Program-made: the position numbers and the translations under genes
Notes under the pieces: generated by a model
Told to the model about the DNA's origin: nothing
What the model saw: the letters and a program-made list of their open reading frames with translations, nothing else
The model's database searches: none
Origin: Reichenbachiella sp. 5M10
GTDB lineage: Bacteria > Bacteroidota > Bacteroidia > Cytophagales > Cyclobacteriaceae
Assembly (NCBI RefSeq): GCF_002742335.1
Contig: NZ_MDGR01000007.1
Location: forward strand, 2,050,501 to 2,114,500
DNA: 64,000 nt
Reading direction: 5' to 3'
Shown here: one piece after another, positions 46,162 through 55,551 of the stretch
Position numbering within the stretch: the first letter of the stretch is position 1
How the letters are laid out: each line of letters begins with the position of its first letter

Positions 46162-46323
46162 ATGTTTAAATATTATTTCGAACAAATACATAATGTGGAA
46201 ATTTGGCCCATAATTTCCCTTGCGATCTTTTTCGTTTTCTTCATAGGACTCTTGTGGTGGGTATTCAAAGTGGATCGCTCCTATATAGACAAAATGAAAA
46301 ACTTACCTATTGACGAACTTTGA
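46162..46323 (+). CDS. ccoQ: CcoQ-like small subunit of cbb3 oxidase
   Basis: 53 aa, ATG 46162. One membrane helix (IISLAIFFVFFIGLLWWVF) followed by KVDRSYIDKMKNLPID; the shape fits CcoQ/FixQ. It lies 10 bases after ccoNO and 12 before ccoP in the usual order N-O-Q-P. Confidence 0.85.
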   Translation: MFKYYFEQIHNVEIWPIISLAIFFVFFIGLLWWVFKVDRSYIDKMKNLPIDEL

Positions 46324-46335
46324 AAAACTACAGAG

Positions 46336-47244
46336 ATGAAACTATTCAATCATACCTATATTAAACTATTGCTATCCCTGCTACTCATCGTCTGCGGATC
46401 ACTCAGTGCTCAAGCACAACCCAACTCCATGGGACTCAGTGCTACAGACATGACACTGCTCTCGATGATACTAGTGTTGTTCGTCGTGATGCTGGTACTC
46501 GTAGTGGCCATCGTGCTTCTCAACCTTCTCAAAATGATGCTCAATGCAGAACTAGAAGCCAAAGGTATCGTCATCGAGGAAACCAGTGTATGGAAGCGCC
46601 TCAATGACCAACTCACAGGTGCCGTACCACTAGAGGAAGAAGATGCCATAGAGCTTGATCATGATTACGACGGTATCAAAGAATTGGACAATCACCTACC
46701 GCCTTGGTGGAAATGGTTGTTTTATTTGACGATTGTATTTGCAGTGATTTACTTACTCAACTACCACGTACTCAAAATCACACCACTACAGCATGAGGAA
46801 TACACCCAATCTATAGCCAGAGCAGAAGCCATGAAATCAGCGAACCAAGACGATACTGAAGAGGCCATTGATGAATCCAACATCACCTTCTCTGATGATC
46901 CCCAACTACTCGCTACTGGCAAGACCATTTATGAACGTAACTGTGTCGCTTGTCATAAAGCTGGTGGAGAAGGTGGTATTGGTCCAAACTTGACTGATGA
47001 TTACTGGTTGCATGGTGGCTCAGTGCAAGACACTTACCACACAATCTCCAATGGTGTCGTAGAGAAAGGTATGATCGCTTGGAAAGAAGTACTGTCTCCT
47101 GCCAACATGAATGCCGTCAACTCCTACATCTATACACTCAGAGGCACCAACCCTCCAAATGCTAAAGCAAAACAGGGTGAACTGTACCAGGAAGAAACCG
47201 CAACAGCTCCAGTAGCTACCGATAGCACCGCAGTGATGCAATAA
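46336..47244 (+). CDS. ccoP: cbb3 oxidase diheme/monoheme subunit III (CcoP)
   Basis: 302 aa. Signal-like helix with LLSLLLIVCGSLSAQA, a second membrane helix (SMILVLFVVMLVLVVAIVLL), then the conserved HLPPWWKWLFYLTI region and third helix. A single heme c motif, NCVACH (Cys203 to His207), is followed by IGPNLTDDYWLHGG and KGMIAWKEVLSP with the Met ligand. Proteobacterial CcoP has two hemes; here there is one, as in other Bacteroidota. Confidence 0.94.
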   Translation: MKLFNHTYIKLLLSLLLIVCGSLSAQAQPNSMGLSATDMTLLSMILVLFVVMLVLVVAIVLLNLLKMMLNAELEAKGIVIEETSVWKRLNDQLTGAVPLEEEDAIELDHDYDGIKELDNHLPPWWKWLFYLTIVFAVIYLLNYHVLKITPLQHEEYTQSIARAEAMKSANQDDTEEAIDESNITFSDDPQLLATGKTIYERNCVACHKAGGEGGIGPNLTDDYWLHGGSVQDTYHTISNGVVEKGMIAWKEVLSPANMNAVNSYIYTLRGTNPPNAKAKQGELYQEETATAPVATDSTAVMQ

Positions 47245-47248
47245 GACT

Positions 47249-48667
47249 ATGGAAAACCACTACGAATACGAAGAAGAGTATCGAGACACCATTGCGACCG
47301 TAGATGAATCTGGCAAACGGGTTTGGGTTTATCCCAAAAAACCGAAGGGTCGTTATCACAACTACAGAATCATCGTCACGGTGGCACTGTTGTCTTTGCT
47401 GTTCAGTGGACCCTTCCTCAAAATCGGGGGACAGCCGCTCTTGCTCCTCAATATATTTGAGCGGAAGTTCATCGTCTTTGGCCAAGCTTTTTGGCCACAA
47501 GACTTCTTCCTTTTGGCTATCCTATTGGTCACCTTCTTTGTATTCGTCATCCTCTTCACCGTTGCTTTTGGGAGGGTATGGTGTGGCTGGGCATGTCCTC
47601 AAACGTTGTTCATGGAGATGGTCTTTCGCAAAATCGAATACCTAATCGAGGGAGACGCCAACAAGCAGCGCAAGCTCAACCAAGCCCCTTGGAACAAGGA
47701 AAAAATCATCAAAAAGGGATCGAAACAACTGATCTTCTTACTGATCTCCTTGTTGATAGCACACACGGTCATGGCCTACCTCATTGGCATTGATCAGGTC
47801 TTAGATATAGTGACTCAGCCACCAACTCAAAATCTATCTGGATTCCTAGGGCTACTCGCTTTCACGGGCATCTTCTATTGGGTCTTCGCTTATTTCAGGG
47901 AACAAGCATGCGTAGCTGTCTGCCCCTATGGTCGATTGCAGAGTGTCTTACTCGTCAAAGAATCCATCGTAGTGATGTATGATTGGATCAGAGGAGAACC
48001 TCGGGACAAAATCAAGAAAAAGACAGAGCAAAAATCTGATGCCGGTGACTGTATCGATTGCAAGCTATGCGTACACGCATGTCCCACAGGAATAGATATC
48101 CGCAACGGCACGCAGCTCGAATGCGTCAACTGTACCGCATGTATGGATGCCTGCGATGAGGTCATGCACAAAATAGACCGGCCAGAAGGTCTCATCCGGT
48201 ACAGCTCCCATACCGCTATAGAAACGGGGCAGTCCAAACTCTTCAACGCGCGTGTGGCAGGGTATTCCGTCATCCTGGTGGCACTTGTGGGCTTTTTGTC
48301 ATTCATGCTGATCTCACGCTCCGACATAGATATCAATGCACTCAAGGTACCTGGCACACTCTATGAAAAGCTTGAAGGAGACACCATCAGCAACTTGTAC
48401 AACATCCAATTGATCAACAAGACCTTTGACACCAAAGAACTACACCTCAAGGTGCTGAATTTTGACCATGCTGTAATCCAACAGGTAGGGTTCAATAAGA
48501 TCGAATTGGACTCGAATGAAAAATTTTCTGGAACCTTTTTCATCAAAATACCCAAAAGTGACCTCCCATCGACCAAATCAAAAATAGATTTAGGAGTCTA
48601 CTCTGAAGGAGATTTAATTTCTGATTTTAAGGTGAGTTTTTTGGGACCTGTCGTACTAAAAAAATAA
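47249..48667 (+). CDS. ccoG: CcoG-type 4Fe-4S ferredoxin, cbb3 oxidase accessory protein
   Basis: 472 aa. Several membrane helices; GRVWCGWACPQTLFMEMVF and EQACVAVCPYGRLQ; two cluster motifs, DCIDCKLCVHACPTGID and CVNCTACMDACDEV; a C-terminal Ig-like domain. CcoG reduces copper during delivery to cbb3 oxidase. It starts four bases after ccoP. Confidence 0.95.
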   Translation: MENHYEYEEEYRDTIATVDESGKRVWVYPKKPKGRYHNYRIIVTVALLSLLFSGPFLKIGGQPLLLLNIFERKFIVFGQAFWPQDFFLLAILLVTFFVFVILFTVAFGRVWCGWACPQTLFMEMVFRKIEYLIEGDANKQRKLNQAPWNKEKIIKKGSKQLIFLLISLLIAHTVMAYLIGIDQVLDIVTQPPTQNLSGFLGLLAFTGIFYWVFAYFREQACVAVCPYGRLQSVLLVKESIVVMYDWIRGEPRDKIKKKTEQKSDAGDCIDCKLCVHACPTGIDIRNGTQLECVNCTACMDACDEVMHKIDRPEGLIRYSSHTAIETGQSKLFNARVAGYSVILVALVGFLSFMLISRSDIDINALKVPGTLYEKLEGDTISNLYNIQLINKTFDTKELHLKVLNFDHAVIQQVGFNKIELDSNEKFSGTFFIKIPKSDLPSTKSKIDLGVYSEGDLISDFKVSFLGPVVLKK

Positions 48668-48670
48668 ACC

Positions 48671-49099
48671 ATGAACTGGGGACATAAGATAACCATCACC
48701 TTTATCCTTTTTGCCATCCTGATCATCACGATGGTGACCATCAGTGTGCGCCAAGAAATACATCTTGTCGCACCAGACTATTACGAAGAAGAACTCGCAT
48801 ATCAAGATCAAATTGATCGAATGCATCATTACAATGCATTGCCCAACAAACCCAGTCTCGTCAAGGATAACGGACGCCTCATTCTGACATTCCCAGATTC
48901 ACTAAATATCACTCAGGGGGAAATCTTATTCTTTCGCCCCTCCCATTCAGGTATGGACCAAAAATTCCTTCTTCGATTGGACGAACACAATCAACAAACA
49001 TTTGTACAAAGTGACTTCCAAAAGGGGCTATGGAAAACCAAACTCAGTTGGCAGGATCAAAACCAAGATTATTTCGTCGAACAGACCATCATTCTCTGA
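48671..49099 (+). CDS. ccoH: CcoH/FixH assembly protein
   Basis: 142 aa. N-terminal membrane helix (ITITFILFAILIITMVTISV) followed by PDYYEEELAYQDQIDRMHH, the FixH signature segment. Needed for cbb3 oxidase assembly or stability. Three bases after ccoG; its TGA shares its last base with the ATG of the next gene. Confidence 0.92.
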   Translation: MNWGHKITITFILFAILIITMVTISVRQEIHLVAPDYYEEELAYQDQIDRMHHYNALPNKPSLVKDNGRLILTFPDSLNITQGEILFFRPSHSGMDQKFLLRLDEHNQQTFVQSDFQKGLWKTKLSWQDQNQDYFVEQTIIL

Positions 49100-49803
49100 T
49101 GTACTGGAGCGCTATTATATTGGGCTTCTTGGGTAGCATGCACTGTGTAGTCATGTGTGGACCTATTGCACTCACTCTCAAAAGCCAATCCTCACTCAAT
49201 CGATTTGTAGGATCCCGACTTCTCTACAATGCAGGTAGAATCACCACCTATGCAATGTTCGGAGTGATTTTTGGTACTCTAGGTCAAGGACTACTCCTAG
49301 CCAACTACCAGCAGGGGCTTTCCATTCTTTTGGGCCTTATCATGATCTTCTTGGCTATCGCCCTATACAATCGTCTAGACACTACCAGACTAGGAGGAAT
49401 ACTGAGTCGCTTGACGCAAAGGCTAAGAAAACTCTTCGGATCAGTTCTCAAAAGCCCAGGTTTGCTTAGGAGTTTCCTTACAGGACTCATCAATGGCTGC
49501 TTACCCTGTGGACTCGTCTACGCCGCGCTTCTAGGAGCATTAGCCACTGGAGGACTCCCTGAGGGAGTTTGGTACATGGTGGCTTTTGGCTTAGGTACGT
49601 TCCCTGCCATGCTCGTCGTCTCTCTCACAGGTACGCTCATCAGTCAGCGTATCACTATTCAAATCCACAAAATATCCGCCAGTTTTGTCATGTTACTTGG
49701 CATCCTACTGATTGTCCGAGGATTAGAACTGAGTATCCCCTACCTCAGTCCAGTGATTGGTTTTTTCTACCCGATAGATGCAGGCATCCCTGTCTGTCAA
49801 TAG
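49099..49803 (+). CDS. sulfite exporter TauE/SafE-like membrane protein of the cco operon
   Basis: 234 aa from ATG 49099 in a TGATG overlap with ccoH; the longer frame back to 49030 would overlap ccoH by 70 bases. Six membrane helices. GFLGSMHCVVMCGPIALTL at the N-terminus and NGCLPCGLVYAALLGAL mid-protein carry paired cysteines characteristic of this DsbD-like family, which in cco operons is linked to copper handling for cbb3. Metal role is inference. Confidence 0.9.
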   Translation: MYWSAIILGFLGSMHCVVMCGPIALTLKSQSSLNRFVGSRLLYNAGRITTYAMFGVIFGTLGQGLLLANYQQGLSILLGLIMIFLAIALYNRLDTTRLGGILSRLTQRLRKLFGSVLKSPGLLRSFLTGLINGCLPCGLVYAALLGALATGGLPEGVWYMVAFGLGTFPAMLVVSLTGTLISQRITIQIHKISASFVMLLGILLIVRGLELSIPYLSPVIGFFYPIDAGIPVCQ

Positions 49804-49973
49804 CCCCTCTTTCCTCTCCGCACCCATATCACGTGTCCAAAAATCGCACGTATCAATACAACAAAGAAGTCGAGACAGAACAATCACTCGTCGAAAAATA
49901 TTCATCTGTATCTTTTATTAATCATAAATAATATAATATTGTTCCAATTTTAAACCAATTAAATAATTCACCT

Positions 49974-50453
49974 ATGAAAAAGCTAACATACGTATGTTTA
50001 AGCTTTGCACTCTGTGCAATGGTCGCTTGCGACAAAGAAGAAAACCTGTTCGAAACCACTACAGGTACCGCCACTATCGAAGGAAAAGTAGAATTTGACG
50101 AAGATCAAACAGATGGAACAACAGAATACTCCCCTGCTGTAGGCGCCAAAATAAAGGTTACTTACGAATCGGATGACCTGTCCTACACTGGAAGCAATGG
50201 CGTCTCTGTCACCAAAGTAATTGATCTTGAAGTAGACGCTGATGGCAGATTCACTGCAGAAGTCCCTGCGATCTCCAACAATGTCACCTATACTGTCAAG
50301 CCGTTGGACTACTTGACAGACTATAAAGGATACGATGGCTCAACTACTACCAACAAACAAGGATACTTTACAGCAGGTGACAGAACAGTGAGTATGACCG
50401 AAGGTGAAGTGAAGTACATCACTATACAATATGGATTTGGAGCAGATTTTTAA
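49974..50453 (+). CDS. lipoprotein with carboxypeptidase-regulatory-like beta domain
   Basis: 159 aa. Lipobox at LCAMVACDKEEN, then an acidic beta-rich domain: GTATIEGKVEFDEDQTDG and later ADGRFTAEVPAISNNVTYTV, the pattern of carboxypeptidase-regulatory/transthyretin-like folds. Ten bases upstream of an outer-membrane barrel gene on the same strand, so probably a surface pair. Function unknown. Confidence 0.75.
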   Translation: MKKLTYVCLSFALCAMVACDKEENLFETTTGTATIEGKVEFDEDQTDGTTEYSPAVGAKIKVTYESDDLSYTGSNGVSVTKVIDLEVDADGRFTAEVPAISNNVTYTVKPLDYLTDYKGYDGSTTTNKQGYFTAGDRTVSMTEGEVKYITIQYGFGADF

Positions 50454-50462
50454 TCAAGAGCT

Positions 50463-51362
50463 ATGACAAAGTATTTACTAATCTTAGCACTTGCGCTCCC
50501 TATGAGTGCTTTTGCACAGGACACTACTGAGAGTAGCCCGTCCTCGTATACGTCTGACGAACCGTCATTCAAGAATAAAAATGGGGTCGAAGTACTACCG
50601 CAAGCCGGAGACTGGTCAGTGGGAATCAACGCAACTACTGCATTGAACTATGTAGGTAACATATTTACCAGTACTAGCAACAACAACTCAGCCTGGTGGC
50701 AATACAAAGGCTCTGTAGCACCTTTGGTGATTCAGGGCAAGTACTTTGTATCAGGAACCACTGCATACCGATTGGGACTTAACTTGAACTTTCACTCCTC
50801 AACAGACTACTACCAAGTAGTGGACGACAATGCTACGTCTCCTGATGCCTACGTGGAGGATGTATTGAAAGCGTCACGAGGTGGAGCTACCATCCTAGTA
50901 GGTATAGAAAAAAGAAAAGGGTCTGGACGTGTACAAGGAGTGTACGGTGCGGATGTATACTTTTCTTTTGCATCAAGCACGAAGTATAGCTATGAATATG
51001 GAAATGCCATCACGGAGACCAACCAAACACCATCCTATTCTGCGCCGCAATATTCTACAGGCACAAATACTCCTTCGCAAGGATACAGAAACTCTGAATT
51101 GAAGTACTCTTCCAATTGGGGAGCTGGAGTTCAAGGTTTCATCGGTGTAGAAGTCTTTGTATTCCCAAAGATCTCATTGGGCGGCATGTTCACATGGGCC
51201 GTCACATACACCAACCAAGGTCCGGAGTATGTCAGCGAGGAAGCATGGGATGCGCAAGCAAGTAAAGTGGAAGAATATACCGTTGCGTCGGACAATGGGT
51301 ACGACCTCAATGCAGGCATTGGAAATATGGGAGGCCAAGTCTCTCTGAATTTCTACTTCTAG
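50463..51362 (+). CDS. outer-membrane beta-barrel protein
   Basis: 299 aa with signal peptide MTKYLLILALALPMSAFAQ. Alternating polar/apolar strands such as GDWSVGINATTALNYVGN and TAYRLGLNLNFHSS, and a last strand GQVSLNFYF ending in Phe, are typical of barrels inserted by Bam. Ser/Thr/Tyr-rich loop at ~195-225. Cotranscribed with the preceding lipoprotein; followed by a strong terminator. Confidence 0.78.
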   Translation: MTKYLLILALALPMSAFAQDTTESSPSSYTSDEPSFKNKNGVEVLPQAGDWSVGINATTALNYVGNIFTSTSNNNSAWWQYKGSVAPLVIQGKYFVSGTTAYRLGLNLNFHSSTDYYQVVDDNATSPDAYVEDVLKASRGGATILVGIEKRKGSGRVQGVYGADVYFSFASSTKYSYEYGNAITETNQTPSYSAPQYSTGTNTPSQGYRNSELKYSSNWGAGVQGFIGVEVFVFPKISLGGMFTWAVTYTNQGPEYVSEEAWDAQASKVEEYTVASDNGYDLNAGIGNMGGQVSLNFYF

Positions 51363-51397
51363 AAGACACAAGACAGACAGCTCATACATGGCTGAAA

Positions 51398-51443
51398 CAT
51401 CAAATAAAAACACCAAGGTAATCCTTGGTGTTTTTATTTGATG
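51398..51443. terminator. bidirectional intrinsic terminator
   Basis: Perfect 21-bp inverted repeat, arms 51398-51418 and 51423-51443, loop TAAT, with A and T runs on both sides of the GC-rich core CACCAAGG. It lies between converging outer-membrane protein genes and can serve both. Confidence 0.9.
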
Positions 51444-51463
51444 TGGTTAGATTTTGATGGTTG

Positions 51464-51994
51464 TCAAAATCGCTTGCCAACACCTAAGCCCAGAATCCAA
51501 GAATTGTAAGCATCAATTTTGAAATCTGACATCAAGCTCGCAGAGAGCTCCCAATCATTTTGGAGCTCCCATCCATAGTCTATGCCCACTCGCACGATAG
51601 TCAGGTCCTCTTCCTTAGCCAGTTCAACGCCTCCACCAGCCATGACGGTAAGGTGCTCTCCAAATTTTCTACTACCCGTCAATATCATTGAGAAAGGACG
51701 TGTCCGCTTGTATATGATATCTTCTTCATACTCATAGCTCTCTATGGCCATATCGGTATGCATGCCAATAGCCCACTGCTCAGTCAGTGCATAATCATAA
51801 TCCAACCCCCAGCTTGGCACAACAGTCCATGCCTTGTCTCCATCTATATTGATCCCTGCAGGCACATGTACATTGCCCATCACGAGCATCAGCTTGTGAC
51901 GCTTGGCGCCCTCTGACTGTTTCTCCTCCTTCTCTTGGGCATACAAAACGGAAGTCATCGCAAGCAACATTAAAATTACAATCTCTTTTCTCAT
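51464..51994 (-). CDS. small outer-membrane beta-barrel protein
   Basis: 176 aa; signal peptide MRKEIVILMLLAMTSVLYAQ, then strand-turn-strand pattern (SWGLDYDYALTEQWAIGM, LTVMAGGGVELAKEED) ending in GLGVGKRF. Probable 8-strand barrel. Last gene of the minus-strand envelope island. Confidence 0.72.
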   Translation of the reverse strand: MRKEIVILMLLAMTSVLYAQEKEEKQSEGAKRHKLMLVMGNVHVPAGINIDGDKAWTVVPSWGLDYDYALTEQWAIGMHTDMAIESYEYEEDIIYKRTRPFSMILTGSRKFGEHLTVMAGGGVELAKEEDLTIVRVGIDYGWELQNDWELSASLMSDFKIDAYNSWILGLGVGKRF

Positions 51995-52051
51995 CGTTGT
52001 TATCTGTTCATATCATTCACTAATTAATAAATTCAACAATCACACCTGCCT

Positions 52052-53200
52052 CTATGATTTGGGCCATGCAGAGCCAAACGTAATGTAGTATCCAAAATCA
52101 TCATTGGATAAGGCCAAGTCAATCCCCATACGCAAACCAAACTTCCTCGCTATCAAATACCTGAATCCCGAACCATAACTATACACCCATGGAGCCTCTT
52201 CAAACGAATAAGTACCACCAAATGCCTTGGCAACTCCTCCAAAAACCACAGCACTCCATCTCATCGTAAAATCGTATCGCTGTTCGGTCTCTAATAAATA
52301 AGCCTGTCTACCCTGATATCTCGAACGCGGCACGCCTCTCATGTTGATCATCGGAAGCACATAAAACGGCGCATCACCCCAAATCACCTTACCATCGAGA
52401 TGAAAAGCATTGACCCACCTGTCATTCATCTGAAAATACTGCTGCAGGTTGAACGAGTAGTTCTGAAAATTATAATCACTCCCCGTCCAGCTGGCATTGA
52501 TTCGATAATCATTGCTAAACAAAGTCCCTGTATTTGGGGTAAAAATATTGTCTCTCCCATCATACTCTACGAGTATCCCAGGACTACTCATCATGTGCTC
52601 AGGATCATATTTTTCCAAAAAATCAGGTGGATCGGTCATATCAAACTCTGGTCTCACCTCATTGACCAAAAACAAATACTCTACCCCCGCATACCACTGG
52701 GTATTGCCAATCTTCTTGGTCAACGAACCAAAGACCGGTATAGCTTTAAAATTGAAAGAAAAGCTCTTTTCTCCTACTAAGGGGACATCACGATAAAAAT
52801 CAACATTGGCAGAAGTATAAGCCGTCCCAAAGCGGTACTTTAATCCATACTGAGGCAAATGAGCAATACGCATACCTCCGACAATCCAAGTCTTGTTGGC
52901 AGTCACCCCTGCAAAACCAACCGTAATATTGGGCGGCACATAGCCATCAGTCTTCTTGGCGTATTTGTTTGGATGAATGAATATAGGAGCAAACACCAAC
53001 CCGAAATAACCAAGGGAGGGTTCCGTAATAATCTGAGGCATGGGTATAAACCCATTTGCATCTATCAGAAAATCACTCGCATCAAGTTTTCCATCCAGTG
53101 AATCTTTAAGTGCAAATTTCTTTTCTTTGGACTGAGCAAAACTTGACGTACTGCATACAATAAGGAAGAGTACAACCAAGACAAGTCGCTGAAAGGGCAT
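52052..53200 (-). CDS. Omp85-superfamily outer-membrane protein without POTRA domains (copy 1)
   Basis: 382 aa from ATG 53200 with signal FQRLVLVVLFLIVCSTSSFAQ. A short lead (LKDSLDGKLDASDFLID) precedes a 16-strand-type barrel. MRGVPRSRYQGRQAYLLE is the Omp85 L6-loop RG...RYQG motif. The protein is far too short to hold POTRA repeats. Ends in Ser, not Phe. Closely similar to the gene at 59.2-60.3 kb (for example PQIITEPxLG and PPNIT shared). Confidence 0.85.
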   Translation of the reverse strand: MPFQRLVLVVLFLIVCSTSSFAQSKEKKFALKDSLDGKLDASDFLIDANGFIPMPQIITEPSLGYFGLVFAPIFIHPNKYAKKTDGYVPPNITVGFAGVTANKTWIVGGMRIAHLPQYGLKYRFGTAYTSANVDFYRDVPLVGEKSFSFNFKAIPVFGSLTKKIGNTQWYAGVEYLFLVNEVRPEFDMTDPPDFLEKYDPEHMMSSPGILVEYDGRDNIFTPNTGTLFSNDYRINASWTGSDYNFQNYSFNLQQYFQMNDRWVNAFHLDGKVIWGDAPFYVLPMINMRGVPRSRYQGRQAYLLETEQRYDFTMRWSAVVFGGVAKAFGGTYSFEEAPWVYSYGSGFRYLIARKFGLRMGIDLALSNDDFGYYITFGSAWPKS

Positions 53201-53331
53201 GTTTAGGTGTTTATAGGTTGACAATGGCTTGATACCAAAGATAATCAGTTGCACAATACAAGCATCCTATTATCAGTACCAAAAAAAGCCCATACTACAT
53301 CTGTAGCATGGGCCCTAAATTCTGTAATCTA

Positions 53332-53925
53332 TCAAAGAGTAATTCCTATGCTGAATGCCAAAAAGGATTGCGAAGCATCTAACTCATCCCCAGCCTTGAA
53401 CCCATTCAAGTACTTGGCTGAGAGTAGAATTGACTTGCCAGATAGGATCTCATATTTCAAACCTACCTCAGGAGACAATGCAAATGCCCAAGCCTCCTCT
53501 TCTATGCTATACAATCCCATGTCTGTGTCTCGACGGGTATACATAGTACCCAAGCCCAGTTGCACAAAGGGTTTCAGCTGGCCATCTGTACTCAGATAAT
53601 ACGACCCTGTCACCATTAGCGGTACATGGTTGCTGTACCTAAACTGCTTTCCTGATATAGATCCATTACTCGTTACATAAGTATCGTCTGCCTTTTCTTC
53701 GTAAAAAGTCGTCAAGCCAGCACTCAGACCTACAGCGATGTTGTCATAGAAATAATGATTGTAGTTGAAATATACCCCTCTAGGGCTGACATTGGAAATA
53801 TAGTCCCCTACATCACCCAAAGGTATTGCCACCGAATAGGACAAAGCTATTTCACGTTCTTGTGCCTGCGTGGATGTCGCCATGGCAAAAATCATTGTCA
53901 ATAGAAAAAATATCTTCTTCATCAT
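53332..53925 (-). CDS. outer-membrane beta-barrel protein
   Basis: 197 aa, signal MMKKIFFLLTMIFAMATSTQAQ. Barrel strands such as NIAVGLSAGLTTFYEE and FVQLGLGTMYTRRD; final strand FLAFSIGITL. Resembles small OmpA-/OmpX-type barrels. Ten bases from the DUF4136 gene upstream, same strand. Confidence 0.75.
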   Translation of the reverse strand: MMKKIFFLLTMIFAMATSTQAQEREIALSYSVAIPLGDVGDYISNVSPRGVYFNYNHYFYDNIAVGLSAGLTTFYEEKADDTYVTSNGSISGKQFRYSNHVPLMVTGSYYLSTDGQLKPFVQLGLGTMYTRRDTDMGLYSIEEEAWAFALSPEVGLKYEILSGKSILLSAKYLNGFKAGDELDASQSFLAFSIGITL

Positions 53926-53935
53926 TTTCGATCGT

Positions 53936-54547
53936 TTAGTTGATTTTCAAATATGGGGACTGCTCAAAACTCTGATCAATCGCATGAGTCACACGGCTGA
54001 CATCATAGTTGTAATTCAATATACCGTTGCTCACGGATACCCAAGGAGCTTGAGATTGTCCAATGGGGCTGTCCTCATCCGGGTGTGCCATCACCAATAC
54101 CAACGTACCCACAGTATAACTGCTCACGCTATAGTACGGAGGATAGTACCATCCCCACCAATCATACGGATACCACCAGTCATACCAATAATTGTAGAAA
54201 TAATTGGTGTTTGACATCCCTGCTGGCATGATGATCATGTCAGGACTTTCGTTTGATGCGACTTTGGTCCAGCCATAATCCTGCATATTGTCCTCAATCT
54301 CCGTGAATATGTCTTGAGCATACTTGTCTTTCATGTAGACAAGCGTTGTATCTCCATTCCTTTCGATTTCAATATCAATGACAATTTTATCAGGCATTGC
54401 ATAAGTACTTTGCGATGCAAAATCAAACGATTCGTCATAGGTGGTGTAGACTACATCCAACTCCTCGGCATGATTGGGGCCTTCAGGATAGCACCCTCCA
54501 AGAAGCAGCATGGCAAATGCTACCAAAACCATTAGGTTCTTCTTCAT
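53936..54547 (-). CDS. DUF4136 lipoprotein
   Basis: 203 aa, lipobox in FAMLLLGGCYPEG. DUF4136-like DESFDFASQSTYAMPDKI at the start and SPDMIIMPAG in the middle; a Tyr/Trp-rich segment (NYFYNYWYDWWYPYDWWG) forms an unusual aromatic insert. Cotranscribed with its DUF4136 neighbour and a barrel gene. Confidence 0.8.
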   Translation of the reverse strand: MKKNLMVLVAFAMLLLGGCYPEGPNHAEELDVVYTTYDESFDFASQSTYAMPDKIVIDIEIERNGDTTLVYMKDKYAQDIFTEIEDNMQDYGWTKVASNESPDMIIMPAGMSNTNYFYNYWYDWWYPYDWWGWYYPPYYSVSSYTVGTLVLVMAHPDEDSPIGQSQAPWVSVSNGILNYNYDVSRVTHAIDQSFEQSPYLKIN

Positions 54548-54583
54548 AGGATAATTCTTTACAGTGAATGATTACTCTTCGTA

Positions 54584-55153
54584 TTACTTCTTCGCAGCAA
54601 TCGGGTATTTTGACATTAGTTTCTTGATCTTCTTAGGGATTGTCTTGTCTCGTTTCTCTGGTTTCTCTTGTACATCGGTGGTCAAGATACCTTGCCATAC
54701 CAATGCTTTGGACTCACCATCATACATGTCCACCACAAGGGTCCCTTGAATGTAGTCGTCCTCACTATAGGTAGTCGTGGCGGTGCCTCCAGCACCCATG
54801 CCCCAGCCCCATCGCGGACCATACCCCATGCCTCCCATATAATCTGTATAAGCTGTTGTACTCGTTTTTTTGTCCAATACGATGTATAATGCTATGCCTG
54901 CATCTGCTTCCCCATCAGTTACCAGTTTCATGTCTCTTTTTTCAAACTCCGCTTTGAGCGCATCCAAAAGCCTTTTTTTATCAAAATCATTGAGCTGCTT
55001 GTCACTGTCTTTTTGCCAACCCTCAAACGAATAGGTCTTGTATTTTGTAAAATCAGCATTCTTGTCATAGTCGCTCTTGACTTGAGCATACCCTAAACTC
55101 ACGACGAACATCAGTCCTATGAGTAATACATTCATTTTAAAAAGTGTTTTCAT
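54584..55153 (-). CDS. DUF4136 exported protein
   Basis: 189 aa with an N-terminal signal (LLIGLMFVVSLGYAQ). Good DUF4136 match: KSDYDKNADFTKYKTYSFEG, then GTLVVDMYDGESKALVWQG. A Gly-rich insert (YMGGMGYGPRWGWGMGAGG) lies in the middle. Second DUF4136 gene in tandem; role unknown. Confidence 0.82.
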   Translation of the reverse strand: MKTLFKMNVLLIGLMFVVSLGYAQVKSDYDKNADFTKYKTYSFEGWQKDSDKQLNDFDKKRLLDALKAEFEKRDMKLVTDGEADAGIALYIVLDKKTSTTAYTDYMGGMGYGPRWGWGMGAGGTATTTYSEDDYIQGTLVVDMYDGESKALVWQGILTTDVQEKPEKRDKTIPKKIKKLMSKYPIAAKK

Positions 55154-55260
55154 GATAGATTATAATTAATTAAGTAAAAATTCAATTCATATAATTTGCT
55201 CCCCATCTGCTGATCATCCACAAGCCTATAAGGACTAGTTAGAGATACTTTCATTGTCAT

Positions 55261-55500
55261 CTATTGGCACCATTTGACGACCTGGTAGACATTCTTCCCC
55301 TCCTGTGTCAAAGACTGAAAGCAAGTATCATTGTACTTGACATACTTTTGTCCCTCTATTTCCACTTCCTCTCCACCGTCAGGGATGTTTTGCACGATTG
55401 CACCATCTGGCGCGACGATTACTGTAAACCCGTCGCTCGATTTGGTATAAAAAGTTCCCGCATAATAGTGGCAAATATGTTTAGGTTTTGCATTTCTAAT
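55261..55500 (-). pseudogene. remnant of a small exported beta-repeat protein
   Basis: 79 open codons on the minus strand from 55500 to the TAG at 55261-55263, with no start codon and an in-frame stop just upstream. The translation (CHYYAGTFYTKSSDGFTVIV then APDGAIVQNIPDGGEEVEIE) resembles the VVVAPVGA...LPxG repeats of Bacteroidota exported proteins of DUF6515 type. A neighbouring frame carries ATG codons at this 5' end, so a frameshift is likely. The rest of the gap 55154-55551 shows no other feature. Confidence 0.5.
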
Positions 55501-55551
55501 TTAATCACTGTTATTGAAAACATAAATTCATTTGCTCTCAGTTTTGACTTT

